64,000 nt of DNA from NCBI GenBank assembly GCA_963785075.1, contig CAWATW010000006.1:1-64000 (forward strand), read 5' to 3'. Each line of letters opens with the position of its first letter. Positions within the stretch are counted from its first letter, which is position 1. Below are positions 33,735 to 42,540 of this stretch, in pieces. Position numbers and translations under genes: made by a program. The DNA comes from JAOUGY01 sp963785075. GTDB lineage: Bacteria > Actinomycetota > Acidimicrobiia > Spongiisociales > ZC4RG35. Under the pieces are notes generated by a model. It did no database searches. It was not told where the DNA came from and worked only from the letters and a program-made list of their open reading frames with translations.

Positions 33735-34844
33735 TCAGGTCAGGTCGCCGGGCGAGATCGGGAGTTTCACGGGTTGTCCGGTGCGCGCCGACAAGTCCAT
33801 GGCCATGGTCAGCAACAGGTTCCGATGGCCGTCGGCGGCGGTGGCGTGCGGCGAGGGGATGCCGGTGGTGAGCCGGTTGTACCAGGTGAGCGTCTCTTCA
33901 CGCATCGGGCCCCACAGCATGCCGTCGGACAGGTCACCCGGCGGGTAGCTCCCGATGAAGTCGACGTTCCGGGAAGCACCAGGCTCGAAACCCTTCGACG
34001 TGTAGCCGGCGGGCTGACCGATCTCGGATGCCAGGATGACGTCACGGTGCGTGTCCTCGATGTCGATGACACCCTTGGTTCCCACGATCCCGATCTCGAG
34101 CCCGTAGACGGCCCCGGGCCAAACGGTGGGAAGCGCCCACGAGATGTTCATGCTGAACAACGTGCCGTCGTCCATGGTGAACAGCCCGAACGTGGCGTCC
34201 TTGGTGCCCAACTCGCCGAGCGTTGCGTCGACCGATCGGGCATACACCTCGACCGGCTCCTTTCCTTCCATCAGCCACATGCACATGTCGAGGCTGTGCG
34301 TGCCGGACACGACCATCGGCGTGAGGTTCGACCGGTCGTCGGTCTTCCGGAGCGTGGCTTCCGGCACCATCCGATTCATGAACGCCCTGGTCACAACGCT
34401 CGTCACGTCTCCGATCTGGCCGTCGCGGAGGCGCTGTTTCACGGTCTGGAAGCGACGCCGGAACCGCTGGGTGTACCCCATCACTGCGTCGATGCCGTTG
34501 GACTCGATCGCCTCGAGGACGGAAGCCGACTCGATCGGATTGGTTGCCAGCGGCTTCTCGATGAACATGGGAACGCCCCGTTCCACCCCGAGCATGATCG
34601 GCTCGACGTGTTCGTTCTCAGCCGTGGCGACAATGACCGCCGTCACCTCTACCCGCGCCAGCAGAGCGTTGACATCGGTTGTGACGAAGTCGGCGCCGAC
34701 ATCGGCCGCAAGCCGTTGAGCCGTTTCCTCGTGGATGTCGCAGAGCCCGATCCAGCCGACGGCGGTGGTCTCCCGCGCCAGCACGGCGCGGATCCGGCCG
34801 ATTGTGCCGCACCCGATGATCGCCAAGCCAATGGGTTCGTTCAT
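33735..34844 (-). CDS. Gfo/Idh/MocA-family NAD(P)-dependent oxidoreductase
   Basis: A 369-residue enzyme. The cofactor motif is LAIIGCGTIGRIRAVL, the EKP motif FIEKPLATN near residue 96, and the catalytic-region segment SGTHSLDMCMWLMEG near residue 180. It is similar to, but clearly distinct from, its neighbour at 32638. Its start overlaps the stop of the amidohydrolase gene by four bases, so amidohydrolase and dehydrogenase are made together. A polyol or hydroxyacid substrate is likely, not identifiable. Confidence 0.9.
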   Translation of the reverse strand: MNEPIGLAIIGCGTIGRIRAVLARETTAVGWIGLCDIHEETAQRLAADVGADFVTTDVNALLARVEVTAVIVATAENEHVEPIMLGVERGVPMFIEKPLATNPIESASVLEAIESNGIDAVMGYTQRFRRRFQTVKQRLRDGQIGDVTSVVTRAFMNRMVPEATLRKTDDRSNLTPMVVSGTHSLDMCMWLMEGKEPVEVYARSVDATLGELGTKDATFGLFTMDDGTLFSMNISWALPTVWPGAVYGLEIGIVGTKGVIDIEDTHRDVILASEIGQPAGYTSKGFEPGASRNVDFIGSYPPGDLSDGMLWGPMREETLTWYNRLTTGIPSPHATAADGHRNLLLTMAMDLSARTGQPVKLPISPGDLT

Positions 34845-35938
34845 GTCGAGACTTCCCTCCGTGCAGTGAGGCGGGGACCGAGCAGCCGAGCCGCATTTCC
34901 GGCCGTGATCGCCCTCAGTTTCTCAGGATCTTCGCCAACCGTTCGGGTGATGAGACCCACCGGATCGGTCTCCCCCATGTCGAAGGGGTAGTCGGTGCCG
35001 AGCACGATGTGATCGGTGCCGTACTTGTCGATCAGAAAGCCGAGCTGATCCTCGGCAAAGACCATGGTATCGAGGTAGAAGCGCGCCAGATATTCGCTGG
35101 GCAACTTGGGCAGGCCCTCCCGGACGTCTTCCCGTGCCCGGTACGCGTGATCCATCCGTGCCGCGTAGGCAGGCAGGTAACCCCCGCCGTGCACGAGCAC
35201 GATCTTGAGATCCGGATGTCGCTCCATCACCCCATCGAAGATCAGATGACCGGCGGCCAGCGTGGCCTCGATCGGGTGCCCGAACGTGTTGATCATGTAG
35301 TGGTGACCGAGCCTCGCCACGTTGTCATGACCGTTCGAATGGATGACGACGACCGCGCCGGACGTTTCCACCTCGTCCCAGAATGGCTCGAGCCGCGGTG
35401 TCGAGAGCTCCTCGTTCTCGACCCTGGTCGCAATCTGGATTCCTCCGAACCCGAGTTCCATACACCGCCGAAGCTCTGCGATGGCCAGCTCGGTGTTCTG
35501 GAGCGGAACGTTCCCCATTCCGATCAGCCGTTCGGGATTTGTCGAAACGAGGTCGGCGATTCCATCGTTGAGCTCCGGGAACACCGACTCGGCGACGGTG
35601 TCATCGGCCCAGTAGTACATCTGTGGCGGGAAGTGAGCGACGGCCTGCACGTCGACGCCCATCCGATCCATGTCTGCGAGTCGGCGATCGACCGATTCCA
35701 TCTGGGGCTTGATGTCGGCCATCTGTCGCTTGTTGACCTCGCGCGTGAGATCACTTCCGATGTTGAGTGAGATCTTCCCGAGGCGGTCCGCCTCATCACG
35801 CATTCGATCCATCACCGCGTCGTGACGCCAGTGGCAGTGGAGGTCGACGACCGGACCACCCGAGCGGGAGGCGCCGGAGCCTCCCCCGTGGTCCATTGGC
35901 ATCTGGACCGAGCGTCCAGTCGAGCACGAGGTCAGCAA
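34841..35938 (-). CDS. Amidohydrolase, ACMSD-like
   Basis: A 365-residue TIM-barrel enzyme with VDLHCHWRHDAV near residue 31, VVVIHSNGHDN near residue 198, LVHGGGYLPAYAARMDHA near residue 251 and GTDYPFDMGETDP near residue 317. It belongs to the same close subfamily as the proteins at 15470, 37491 and 55404. I chose the TTG at 35938 because GGAGG lies five bases upstream; ATG codons at 35902 and 35896 are alternatives. A 19-bp operator-like site lies 33 bases upstream. It leads an operon with two Gfo/Idh/MocA genes. Confidence 0.88.
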   Translation of the reverse strand: MLTSCSTGRSVQMPMDHGGGSGASRSGGPVVDLHCHWRHDAVMDRMRDEADRLGKISLNIGSDLTREVNKRQMADIKPQMESVDRRLADMDRMGVDVQAVAHFPPQMYYWADDTVAESVFPELNDGIADLVSTNPERLIGMGNVPLQNTELAIAELRRCMELGFGGIQIATRVENEELSTPRLEPFWDEVETSGAVVVIHSNGHDNVARLGHHYMINTFGHPIEATLAAGHLIFDGVMERHPDLKIVLVHGGGYLPAYAARMDHAYRAREDVREGLPKLPSEYLARFYLDTMVFAEDQLGFLIDKYGTDHIVLGTDYPFDMGETDPVGLITRTVGEDPEKLRAITAGNAARLLGPRLTARREVST

Positions 35939-35971
35939 CGTCTCCTCCAGTCAGGGGTGGTCCGGGTCCTG

Positions 35972-35990
35972 ATCCTGCAATATATATGAA
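35972..35990. promoter_or_regulatory. 19-bp operator-like site h
   Basis: On the minus strand the site reads TTCATATATATTGCAGGAT, matching the consensus in its TATATAT and TGCA blocks. It lies upstream of the minus-strand amidohydrolase start at 35938, in the orientation of that gene. Confidence 0.5.
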
Positions 35991-36072
35991 AGGGGGCTTG
36001 CAGGGCCACTCGAAGGGACTCCTTGGGGAGGGGGTATCCCTGTGCGTACCACGGATTGCGTATCAAATAACG

Positions 36073-36972
36073 CTACGGAGCCAGACCCACCGTTGGGATG
36101 TCGCCGGACTCGGCGGTGGTACCCCACACGCCGATCGATTCGTCCACCTCGACGTCGGCCGATGTGAGCATCCGGACGACCCAGGCATCGAAGAGCAGGG
36201 GACCTTGCCGTTCGCGCCCGAGGGCTCGTACTTCCTCCTCGACGTCCTCGGCCGCCGGTGCATCTCGCTCGGTGACCTCAACGACGTAGGTGTTGCCCTC
36301 GCTCGTCTCGCGCAGGTACGCGACCCCGATTTCTCCATCGAGGGCCACGGGGGCCAGGAGCGGCCCGTGCTCGACCGGGATGTTGCATCCGATGTCGATG
36401 ATCTCGGTGGCGTCGCTGTGATCGCCGGCAAGCGTGTCGATGTCGGCACCGGCTTCGACTCCTTCCTCGATCGAGGGCAGGGCGGCCGGATCTGTGATGC
36501 CGAGACCGCGAAGACAGACCCTCGAGTTGACACCCAGGAAGCTCCGGTATGCGGCGTCGAAGTCGAACCCGTAGGCATCCGACTCCACCATCAGATCCTC
36601 CAGGACACCTCGGATCACGTCGAGTTCGGCCTCGACCATGGCTCGGTCGGGCGTCGAGCCTCTACGCGCCAGCCACTCCTCCACATCGTCGACGCCGGCT
36701 CTGATCCGCTCGTCGAACGCCTCGCTGATCTGCTGGTCCGTGGCCACCAGGTCGAACTCGGATGCCGCCTGGCTGGTGAGGATCTGGTGAAGAATGAGGA
36801 GGTTGAGATCCTTGATGAGCTTTTCGTCCGAGCGATCAGATCCAGGATCCATGGCCTCCAGCCGCTCACCGGTGAGCTCGACCCCGTCGACCACCGCCGC
36901 GGTCGAGGGCAGGCCAGAGCAGGCCCCCAGCACCAGGGCCATTGCGATCACACTCAGCGACCGCTTCAGCAC
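36073..36972 (-). CDS. Secreted lipoprotein, SurA/PrsA N-domain-like
   Basis: A 299-residue lipoprotein. The signal peptide is MLKRSLSVIAMALVLGACSG with a lipobox at the Cys. The following region (AAVVDGVELTGERLEAM, then helical segments to about residue 125) resembles the N-terminal domain of SurA/PrsA-type foldases. I see no clear peptidyl-prolyl isomerase domain; the C-terminal part (TSEGNTYVVEVTERDAP) could be a small remnant. A role in folding exported proteins is an inference. It overlaps the preceding CMD-family gene by seven bases. Confidence 0.78.
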   Translation of the reverse strand: MLKRSLSVIAMALVLGACSGLPSTAAVVDGVELTGERLEAMDPGSDRSDEKLIKDLNLLILHQILTSQAASEFDLVATDQQISEAFDERIRAGVDDVEEWLARRGSTPDRAMVEAELDVIRGVLEDLMVESDAYGFDFDAAYRSFLGVNSRVCLRGLGITDPAALPSIEEGVEAGADIDTLAGDHSDATEIIDIGCNIPVEHGPLLAPVALDGEIGVAYLRETSEGNTYVVEVTERDAPAAEDVEEEVRALGRERQGPLLFDAWVVRMLTSADVEVDESIGVWGTTAESGDIPTVGLAP

Positions 36973-37487
36973 GCGTCACACGCTCCCATCACGTACGCCA
37001 GCATCGTGTAATAGCCCACCGTCGCCGCCACCTCGACCGCGCCACGATCCCCGAGGGCGCCCTGCACGTCGGCGAAGGTCTGCGCATCCACCGACGCCGT
37101 GGCGTGGAGTGCGCGCACGAAGCCGATCAACATCGCCTCCCGCTCGGTCAGTTCGCATGCGGCATCAGCCGCCAGATGCTCGAGCACTTCGGGACGGACG
37201 CCGGCGTCGAGAGCGATCGAGTGGTGACTGTCCCATTCGAACGCACAGCCGGTGAGCGCGCCGGCGGTCATGATCACGAGCTCACGATCGTGATCAGACA
37301 ACGACGAGTGATATCGAATCTGCTCACCGAGCTCCGACATCGGCATACCAACGCCGGGCGCATGAATCAACACCTCGTACGGCCGGATCATCCTGGCCGC
37401 GGCTCCCCGACCACGTGATCGAACAGTGCCAGCTGCTCAGTGGACAGCTCCTCTGATCGTTCGGATGATGAGCGGTAGACGGGCCAT
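36966..37487 (-). pseudogene. Carboxymuconolactone decarboxylase (AhpD-like) family gene, frame disrupted near the 5' end
   Basis: The intact frame begins at the ATG at 37391 (141 residues) and carries the family core (RELVIMTAGALTGCAFEWDSHH); only one Cys is present, so no CxxC peroxidase pair. Upstream, an ATG at 37487 (MARLPLIIRTIR), four bases after the previous stop, starts in the same frame but meets TGA at 37437-37439. Between them, another frame encodes EELSTEQLALFDHVVGEPRPG, which looks like the normal N-terminus of the family. Two compensating one-base shifts would restore a 173-residue protein. Either the gene is damaged, the assembly has errors, or the short form is used. Confidence 0.6.
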
Positions 37488-37490
37488 CAG

Positions 37491-38552
37491 TCACGCCAGC
37501 CCGAACAGCAGCTCGGCGCTCCCGCCGACGATCATGTCCCGTTCGGCGCGGGTGAGATGCGACGCCTCCACCAGGGCGAGCGGATCGGGGAGACCCATGT
37601 CGAACGGATAGTCCGTGCCCAGCAGAACGTGCCCTGCGCCGAACCGGTTGACCAATTGCTCGACCATCCCGGGATCGAACACGCAGATGTCGTAGTACAG
37701 ATCGTTCAGATACTCCGACGGCAATCGGTCGATGTGCTTCCGGAGCTCGGGGCGATGCCGGAAGGCGTGGTCCGTGCGAGCCGAATAGAACGGCAGGTAC
37801 CCGCCACCGTGCATCACCAACATGCGAAGTCCCGGGTGGCGCTCGAACACGCCCCCGAGGATCATCCGGGAAACGGTGAGGGTCGAAGAGAGCGGCATCC
37901 CGATGACGTTGACCAGGTAGTAGTCGGTCAGTCTCTCACCGTGGGTGAACCCGGCCGGGTGCATCACGACAACCAGTCCGAGTTCCTCCAGTACATCCCA
38001 CACCGGCTCGAACGTGGGGTCGTCCAGATCGACTCCGTTGATGTCGGCCCCCATGTACACACCCGGGAACCCGTGATCGGCATGGACCCGCCGGGCGGTC
38101 TCGACTGCGAGCTCGGGATGCGACCATGGAAGTGTCCCGATCCCAACCATACGCCGAGGATCGTGAGCACACAGGTCGGCGATTCGGTCGTTCTGCAGTG
38201 CCGCCACCCTCGGAGCGAGCTGGTCGTCTGCCCAATAGAAGAAGTGGAACGGCGAGAGCCCCACCAGCTGGGTGTCGATGCCGAGCGCATCCATGTCGGC
38301 GAGCCGGGCTGCCGGGTCGGTGTACTTGTCGGCGACGAGTTGATAGAAGCGCCCGTTGAGCTCTTGGGTGTCCGGCGCCGAGAAGAACGTCCGCGGATCC
38401 ATCTCGGGCTTGAAATGCGGGCGGGTCATCTCGGCAGACTCGGGCACGAGCATGTGAGTGTGGGCGTCGATGGTCCGACGCGAGGGTTTCTCGGCGATCG
38501 TGGTCTGCCAGCGCCGGGCCCAGCCCTCCGGAGTCGTCGGATCCACCGTCAC
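37491..38552 (-). CDS. Amidohydrolase, ACMSD-like
   Basis: A 353-residue TIM-barrel enzyme: TIDAHTHMLVPES near residue 25, VVMHPAGFTHG near residue 190, VMHGGGYLPFYSARTDHA near residue 242, GTDYPFDMGLPDP near residue 308. I chose the GTG at 38552 because it overlaps the upstream stop (GTGA) and follows AGGAGAGGAGC; the open frame continues but only as an antisense-like shadow. It lies between a beta-hydroxyacid dehydrogenase and the CMD-family gene in a minus-strand operon that starts at 40323. Confidence 0.89.
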   Translation of the reverse strand: MTVDPTTPEGWARRWQTTIAEKPSRRTIDAHTHMLVPESAEMTRPHFKPEMDPRTFFSAPDTQELNGRFYQLVADKYTDPAARLADMDALGIDTQLVGLSPFHFFYWADDQLAPRVAALQNDRIADLCAHDPRRMVGIGTLPWSHPELAVETARRVHADHGFPGVYMGADINGVDLDDPTFEPVWDVLEELGLVVVMHPAGFTHGERLTDYYLVNVIGMPLSSTLTVSRMILGGVFERHPGLRMLVMHGGGYLPFYSARTDHAFRHRPELRKHIDRLPSEYLNDLYYDICVFDPGMVEQLVNRFGAGHVLLGTDYPFDMGLPDPLALVEASHLTRAERDMIVGGSAELLFGLA

Positions 38553-39454
38553 TGTTGCTCCTCTCCTGCGGGCACACGCCCGATCCCGGCCTGGCGCCGG
38601 ATCACCTCGATCGTGGACGAATTGTCCTTGTCGGCCAAACCGTTCTCGACACCTTCTCGCAGGGTGGCTTCGACGAGCCGGATGTAGTCGCCCGGCACCC
38701 CGAGCTGTGCGGCCTGCCGGGCCATGATCACCGAATCCTTGTGGCTCTGCCGGAGGCGGGCGTTGGGCTGCTCGTGATGCGCAGCCACCATCCGATCGCC
38801 CCACAGATCCATCGCCCTCGAATAGGCGGCGCTGTCCCGAAGGATGTCGAGTGCCCGACTCAGCTCGAGCCCGGCCCGCTCGGCGACGACCAGCGCCTCC
38901 GCCAGACCCGAACGGTTGACTGCGAGCACATGGTTGACGATGAGCTTCATTCGAGCGGCCGAACCGAGCGGACCCACATGATGATTCGAGCGGCCGATCG
39001 CGTCCATGATCGGTGCTGCCCGGCGATAGGCCGAGTCGGAGCCGCCGAGCATCACCACGAGCTCGCCTCTCTCCGCCACGGCCGCGTTTCCGCTGATCGT
39101 CATGTCGGCGTATTCGATCCGCCGCGCAGCAAGCTCGGTGCCGATCTCCACCGTGTCCTCGGCCGGAGCGGTCGTCGAGTCCAACACCAGGAGCTCCCCG
39201 GGGTCGACGACTTCTGCGATCCCGTTCTGGCCCAGACACACCTCGTGTGCGATTTCCGACGTCAGCAGGGAAAGCACCACGATGTCGCAGCCCTCGGCCA
39301 CCGCTCTCGGTGATGTGGCCGCCTCGCCGCCGGCAGCCACGAAGTCGGAGAGCCGTTGCCCATCGACGTCGTACCCCCGCACCGACATACCCGCCCCGAG
39401 CAGCCGCGACGCAAGGCGGGAGCCCATGATTCCGAGACCGATGACTCCGATCAT
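38549..39454 (-). CDS. NAD(P)-dependent beta-hydroxyacid dehydrogenase family protein
   Basis: A 301-residue enzyme with cofactor motif GVIGLGIMGSRLASRLL and the catalytic Lys in SAARMKLIVNHVLAVN near residue 168. The loop that normally reads DAPVSGG here reads YADMTISGNAAVAERG, so the substrate pocket differs from the paralogue at 7836. It overlaps both neighbours by four bases (ATGA and GTGA), which couples it to the lactonase-like enzyme upstream and the amidohydrolase downstream. The substrate is unknown. Confidence 0.88.
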   Translation of the reverse strand: MIGVIGLGIMGSRLASRLLGAGMSVRGYDVDGQRLSDFVAAGGEAATSPRAVAEGCDIVVLSLLTSEIAHEVCLGQNGIAEVVDPGELLVLDSTTAPAEDTVEIGTELAARRIEYADMTISGNAAVAERGELVVMLGGSDSAYRRAAPIMDAIGRSNHHVGPLGSAARMKLIVNHVLAVNRSGLAEALVVAERAGLELSRALDILRDSAAYSRAMDLWGDRMVAAHHEQPNARLRQSHKDSVIMARQAAQLGVPGDYIRLVEATLREGVENGLADKDNSSTIEVIRRQAGIGRVPAGEEQQ

Positions 39455-40323
39455 GAGAACCGATACAGAGTTTCAGGGTTGTCGACCAGGATTCGTCGCC
39501 GCATCTCGGCATCGGGCGCCCAGAGCTCCAACTGCTCGATCAGGTCGGCATCGTTGGGCTGAACGTCGTACTTGTTGGGGTGCGGCCAGTCGCTGGCCCA
39601 CAGCATCCGCTCTGGCGCCGTCTCGATCATGGCATGGGCGAGCGGAACCACGGCGGGCCACGGCGGCAGGTCGCCGACCCCGAGGCGGTTGGGAGCCGAC
39701 AGCTTGATCCAGGTGTTGCCGTCGGCGACCAGCGACCTGAGCATCTGGAACGTTGGATCGTCCACACCGTCGGCCGCTCGCATGTACCCGAAGTGCCCGA
39801 TCGATATGGGGGCCGGAAGCGTACGGAAGAGGTCGACGAGCGTCGGGAGCTCGTGGCCGGCAAAGAGGAACTCGACGTGCCAGCCGAGCTCGGCCACTCG
39901 TGCCACCATCGTGGGTATGTCCTCCATCCCGAGCGGCATGCCACCCACGTTGTCGAGGTTCAACCGGATGCCTCTGGCGCCGGCGGCGTCGAGCCGGCTC
40001 AGCTCCTCGTCGGACACGGTCGCCGGCAGCGCCACCACGGCCCGGGCCCGATCCGGGATCTGCGCCATCGCGTCGAGGATTGCGGAGTTGTCGGACCCGT
40101 ACACAGACGGCTGTGTGAACACGACACGCTCGATGCCCAGTTGTGCATGCATGGCGAGCATGTCGTCGAGGGTGGAGTCCGGCGGGTTGTATCCACGATT
40201 CGAAGCCAGCGGGTACCGGGAGTCGAACACGTGGGTGTGACAGTCCACCGCACCCGGAGGAAGCTCGAGACGGGACTTCCGAGTCTCACGGACAGGCGGC
40301 AGGCAAGTGGGAATGTCGGGCAT
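39451..40323 (-). CDS. 2-pyrone-4,6-dicarboxylate lactonase-like amidohydrolase
   Basis: A 290-residue TIM-barrel hydrolase of the LigI-like branch of amidohydrolase 2. The N-terminal GAVDCHTHVFD, the SIGHFGYM segment near residue 170 and the C-terminal WASDWPHPN are the hallmarks. LigI opens the lactone ring of 2-pyrone-4,6-dicarboxylate in lignin-derived aromatic breakdown, but many relatives act on other lactones. I chose the ATG at 40323; the longer frame crosses the operator and low-complexity DNA. It is the first gene of a five-gene minus-strand operon. Confidence 0.85.
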   Translation of the reverse strand: MPDIPTCLPPVRETRKSRLELPPGAVDCHTHVFDSRYPLASNRGYNPPDSTLDDMLAMHAQLGIERVVFTQPSVYGSDNSAILDAMAQIPDRARAVVALPATVSDEELSRLDAAGARGIRLNLDNVGGMPLGMEDIPTMVARVAELGWHVEFLFAGHELPTLVDLFRTLPAPISIGHFGYMRAADGVDDPTFQMLRSLVADGNTWIKLSAPNRLGVGDLPPWPAVVPLAHAMIETAPERMLWASDWPHPNKYDVQPNDADLIEQLELWAPDAEMRRRILVDNPETLYRFS

Positions 40324-40329
40324 CGGAGG

Positions 40330-40348
40330 ATCATATATCGTGCATTGT
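40330..40348. promoter_or_regulatory. 19-bp operator-like site d
   Basis: ATCATATATCGTGCATTGT matches the consensus at 17 of 19 positions, the best copy with f. It starts seven bases upstream of the minus-strand lactonase-like start at 40323. Confidence 0.6.
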
Positions 40349-40373
40349 GGGTACTCGGCGGGTCTGCGCAGGA

Positions 40374-40625
40374 GGGCGAGGAGCGAGAGGCGAGGAGCGA
40401 GGAGCCAATCCCGCGCGGCCGACCGGCGGATCCAGCGGTTCAGGCGGCTCGTAATCACCGGCGAGGGGCGAGGAGCAACGAGCGAGGAGCCTGACCTCCG
40501 CCCACGGTGCGGCACACGGGCGAAAATCGAGTTGGCATGCGGGTAGCGTTCTGGCCCCTCGCAGCGAGCGAAGCGAACGGCCTCGCAGCGAGCCGGAAGG
40601 CGAGTGGCCTCGCCCTCACTCGCGA
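40374..40625. repeat. Low-complexity GCGAGGAG / CTCGCAGCGAG repeats
   Basis: Imperfect short units made of GCGAGGAG, GAGCGAGG and CTCGCAGCGAGC recur through the interval. They are not evenly spaced and have no unique spacers, so they are not a CRISPR. The function is unknown. Confidence 0.65.
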
Positions 40626-40637
40626 CGAGCGTTCGTT

Positions 40638-41507
40638 CTACTCGACGGGGTTGCGCAGCGTGCCGATGCCGTCGATGGAGACTTCCACGACGTCGCCGTG
40701 CTCGAGGTAGATGGGGGGGTCGAATCCGATGCCGACGCCGAGTCCGGTGCCGGTGGCGATCACGTCGCCAGGCTCGAGGGTCATGACCTCCGACAGGGTC
40801 ACGATGAGCGACTCGACATCAAAGATGAGGTCGGAGATCGGTGCCTCCTGGCGCTTCTCACCGTTGACGTGGGTTCGCATCCACGAGGAGCGGATGTCGG
40901 GGAGCTCGTCGGTGGTGGTGATGCAAGGGCCCATGGGGCAGAAGGTGTCGGGGCTCTTGCCGATGAACCATTGCACGTGCTTCTTCTGGAGCTCGCGAGC
41001 CGTCACGTCGTTCACGATCGTCCAGCCGAACACGTGGTCGAGGGCATCCTCCCGGCTGACGTTCCGGGCCGGCTTGCCGATGACCACTCCCATCTCACCC
41101 TCGTAGTCGGTGGTGCCCGACGGATCATTGGCGAGGACGATGGCATCGTCGGGTCCGATCACCGAGGTCGGCGCCTTGGTGAAGACCACCGGATGATCGG
41201 GCACTGTTTGTTTCATGGACGCATCGAAGCCCGAATTCGTGAATTCCTGGGCGTGGTCCCGATAGTTGCGACCGACGGCGATCACGTTCTTTCGAACAGT
41301 CAGCGGAGCCAGGAGCCTGACCGCCGACACCGGTATCCGTCTGCCGGATTCAGCCGCCTTGCGAACACGATCGAGGTCCCAGCCTGCGATCAGGTCGACC
41401 ATGTCCGGTGGGAGATCCGGGTCTCCGGCGAGAAGGTCGACGACGTCGTCCCCCTCCAGCGTGCCGAGCGAAGTCTTGTTTTCGAAGGAGAACGTTACGA
41501 GCCGCAT
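40638..41507 (-). CDS. Fumarylacetoacetate hydrolase (FAH) family enzyme
   Basis: A 289-residue FAH-fold enzyme. An N-terminal extension (MRLVTFSFENKTSLGTLEGD) precedes the catalytic domain with RNYRDHAQEF, the metal-binding DYEGEMGVVIGKPARN and GWTIVNDVTAREL, and the closing GDVIATGTGLGVG. Family enzymes hydrolyse or decarboxylate C-C bonds in aromatic meta-cleavage and related pathways (for example HpcE-like isomerase/decarboxylases). I chose the ATG at 41507. A 19-bp operator-like site lies directly upstream. It appears to be a single-gene unit. Confidence 0.9.
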   Translation of the reverse strand: MRLVTFSFENKTSLGTLEGDDVVDLLAGDPDLPPDMVDLIAGWDLDRVRKAAESGRRIPVSAVRLLAPLTVRKNVIAVGRNYRDHAQEFTNSGFDASMKQTVPDHPVVFTKAPTSVIGPDDAIVLANDPSGTTDYEGEMGVVIGKPARNVSREDALDHVFGWTIVNDVTARELQKKHVQWFIGKSPDTFCPMGPCITTTDELPDIRSSWMRTHVNGEKRQEAPISDLIFDVESLIVTLSEVMTLEPGDVIATGTGLGVGIGFDPPIYLEHGDVVEVSIDGIGTLRNPVE

Positions 41508-41516
41508 GGGACGGGG

Positions 41517-41535
41517 ATCATATACGTCGCGTGAT
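41517..41535. promoter_or_regulatory. 19-bp operator-like site e
   Basis: ATCATATACGTCGCGTGAT has perfect outer arms ATCA and TGAT. It begins nine bases upstream of the FAH-family start at 41507. Confidence 0.57.
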
Positions 41536-41660
41536 CTTCGCCCGAACCCTGTGACCGCGAAGTCGGGGCGATTCCGCATTCAACGTCGCATCGACTGGAC
41601 ACCATCGGAGGACAGGTTCCCCGGAAGGCAATCACGGGGAGATCCCGTACTCGACCGGGC

Positions 41661-42425
41661 TCAGCCGGCGGCGGCCTCCTCCAGGGCTTCCCACACCCGG
41701 GATGCCGCCGATCGCAGTCCGGGATCATCGTGAGGGAGGTCGGCTCGAGGCCGGCCGGCGTCGACTTCGATGGTGCCCACGAGTGGATTCGGGCCGCGGC
41801 GGATGACGGTGACCCGGTCCGAAAGTCGCACCGCCTCCTCGACGTCGTGGGTGACGAGCACAGTCGTGCGCCCGTCGGCCATCCACAACCGCTCGAGGTC
41901 GGACTGGATCGCACGTCGAGCCAGGGCATCGAGGTGCGCCAGCGGTTCGTCGAGCAGGAGCACGTCGGCCTCATGAGCGAGTGCCCGGCCGAGGCCGACA
42001 CGCGAAGCCTGCCCCATCGACAGCTGATCGGGCATCCGGTTGCCCAACCCGGCGAGTCCCACATGGGCCGTGTAGAAGCTGCGCACCCGTTCGAGCATCT
42101 CCTTGGATCGCCGCCCGAACTCGAGACCCAGGCCCACGTTGCGCTCGACGTTCCACCATGGCAGAAGACGCGGCGAGTCGAACACCATCGCGGTCGGATG
42201 TGTCCGGCGGGGGGCGCCCGACAGCTGCACCTCCCCGCTTCCCGGCATCTCGAGACCGGCGATCAGTCGCAGCAATGTGGTCTTCCCGCAGCCGCTCGGA
42301 CCGATCACGGAGTGGAACGATCCCCCTACGATGCTCAGCGTCATTCGCTCGAACAGTTGCAGTGGTTCACCTCGACGAGCCGGATACGAGAAGGACAGAT
42401 CGACGATGTCGACACGGACCGTCAT
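41661..42425 (-). CDS. ABC transporter ATP-binding protein (nitrate/taurine type)
   Basis: A 254-residue ATPase. Walker A is GPSGCGKTTLL, Walker B VLLLDEPLAHLDA, and the switch His is in LVTHDVEEAV. Two motifs are unusual: the Q-loop reads VFDSPRLLPW (Asp for Gln) and the signature reads LSMGQ. It is divergent from the binding-protein gene at 42608, whose operon has its own normal ATPase at 45566. The two ATPases may form a heterodimer, or this one may serve the permease that ends at 93. The spacer carries two different operator-like motifs. Confidence 0.87.
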   Translation of the reverse strand: MTVRVDIVDLSFSYPARRGEPLQLFERMTLSIVGGSFHSVIGPSGCGKTTLLRLIAGLEMPGSGEVQLSGAPRRTHPTAMVFDSPRLLPWWNVERNVGLGLEFGRRSKEMLERVRSFYTAHVGLAGLGNRMPDQLSMGQASRVGLGRALAHEADVLLLDEPLAHLDALARRAIQSDLERLWMADGRTTVLVTHDVEEAVRLSDRVTVIRRGPNPLVGTIEVDAGRPRADLPHDDPGLRSAASRVWEALEEAAAG

Positions 42426-42489
42426 GAGGCCTCGAACTCATATTCGACATCTTGCATCAACAAAGTCCCCACTTTCGAGAGCATCGTAC

Positions 42490-42508
42490 TTCCTATTTGA
42501 TATACGAT
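42490..42508. promoter_or_regulatory. 19-bp operator-like site j
   Basis: On the minus strand the site reads ATCGTATATCAAATAGGAA; the left half fits the consensus well and the right half weakly. It lies in the 182-base spacer between the divergent ATPase (42425) and binding protein (42608). Confidence 0.42.
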
Positions 42509-42540
42509 CCCTTCCACGTGAGGAGTCGAACCCGTCCGAA

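Larger units (their letters stand above)
40324..40637. other. Gene-free spacer with degenerate GCGAGGAG repeats
   Basis: This 314-bp gap holds operator-like site d at its left end and then low-complexity DNA: runs of GCGAGGAGCGAGGAG-like units at 40374-40414 and 40460-40492, and CTCGCAGCGAGC-like inverted units at 40558-40625. I see no gene. Short open frames here are repeat artefacts. Confidence 0.7.
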
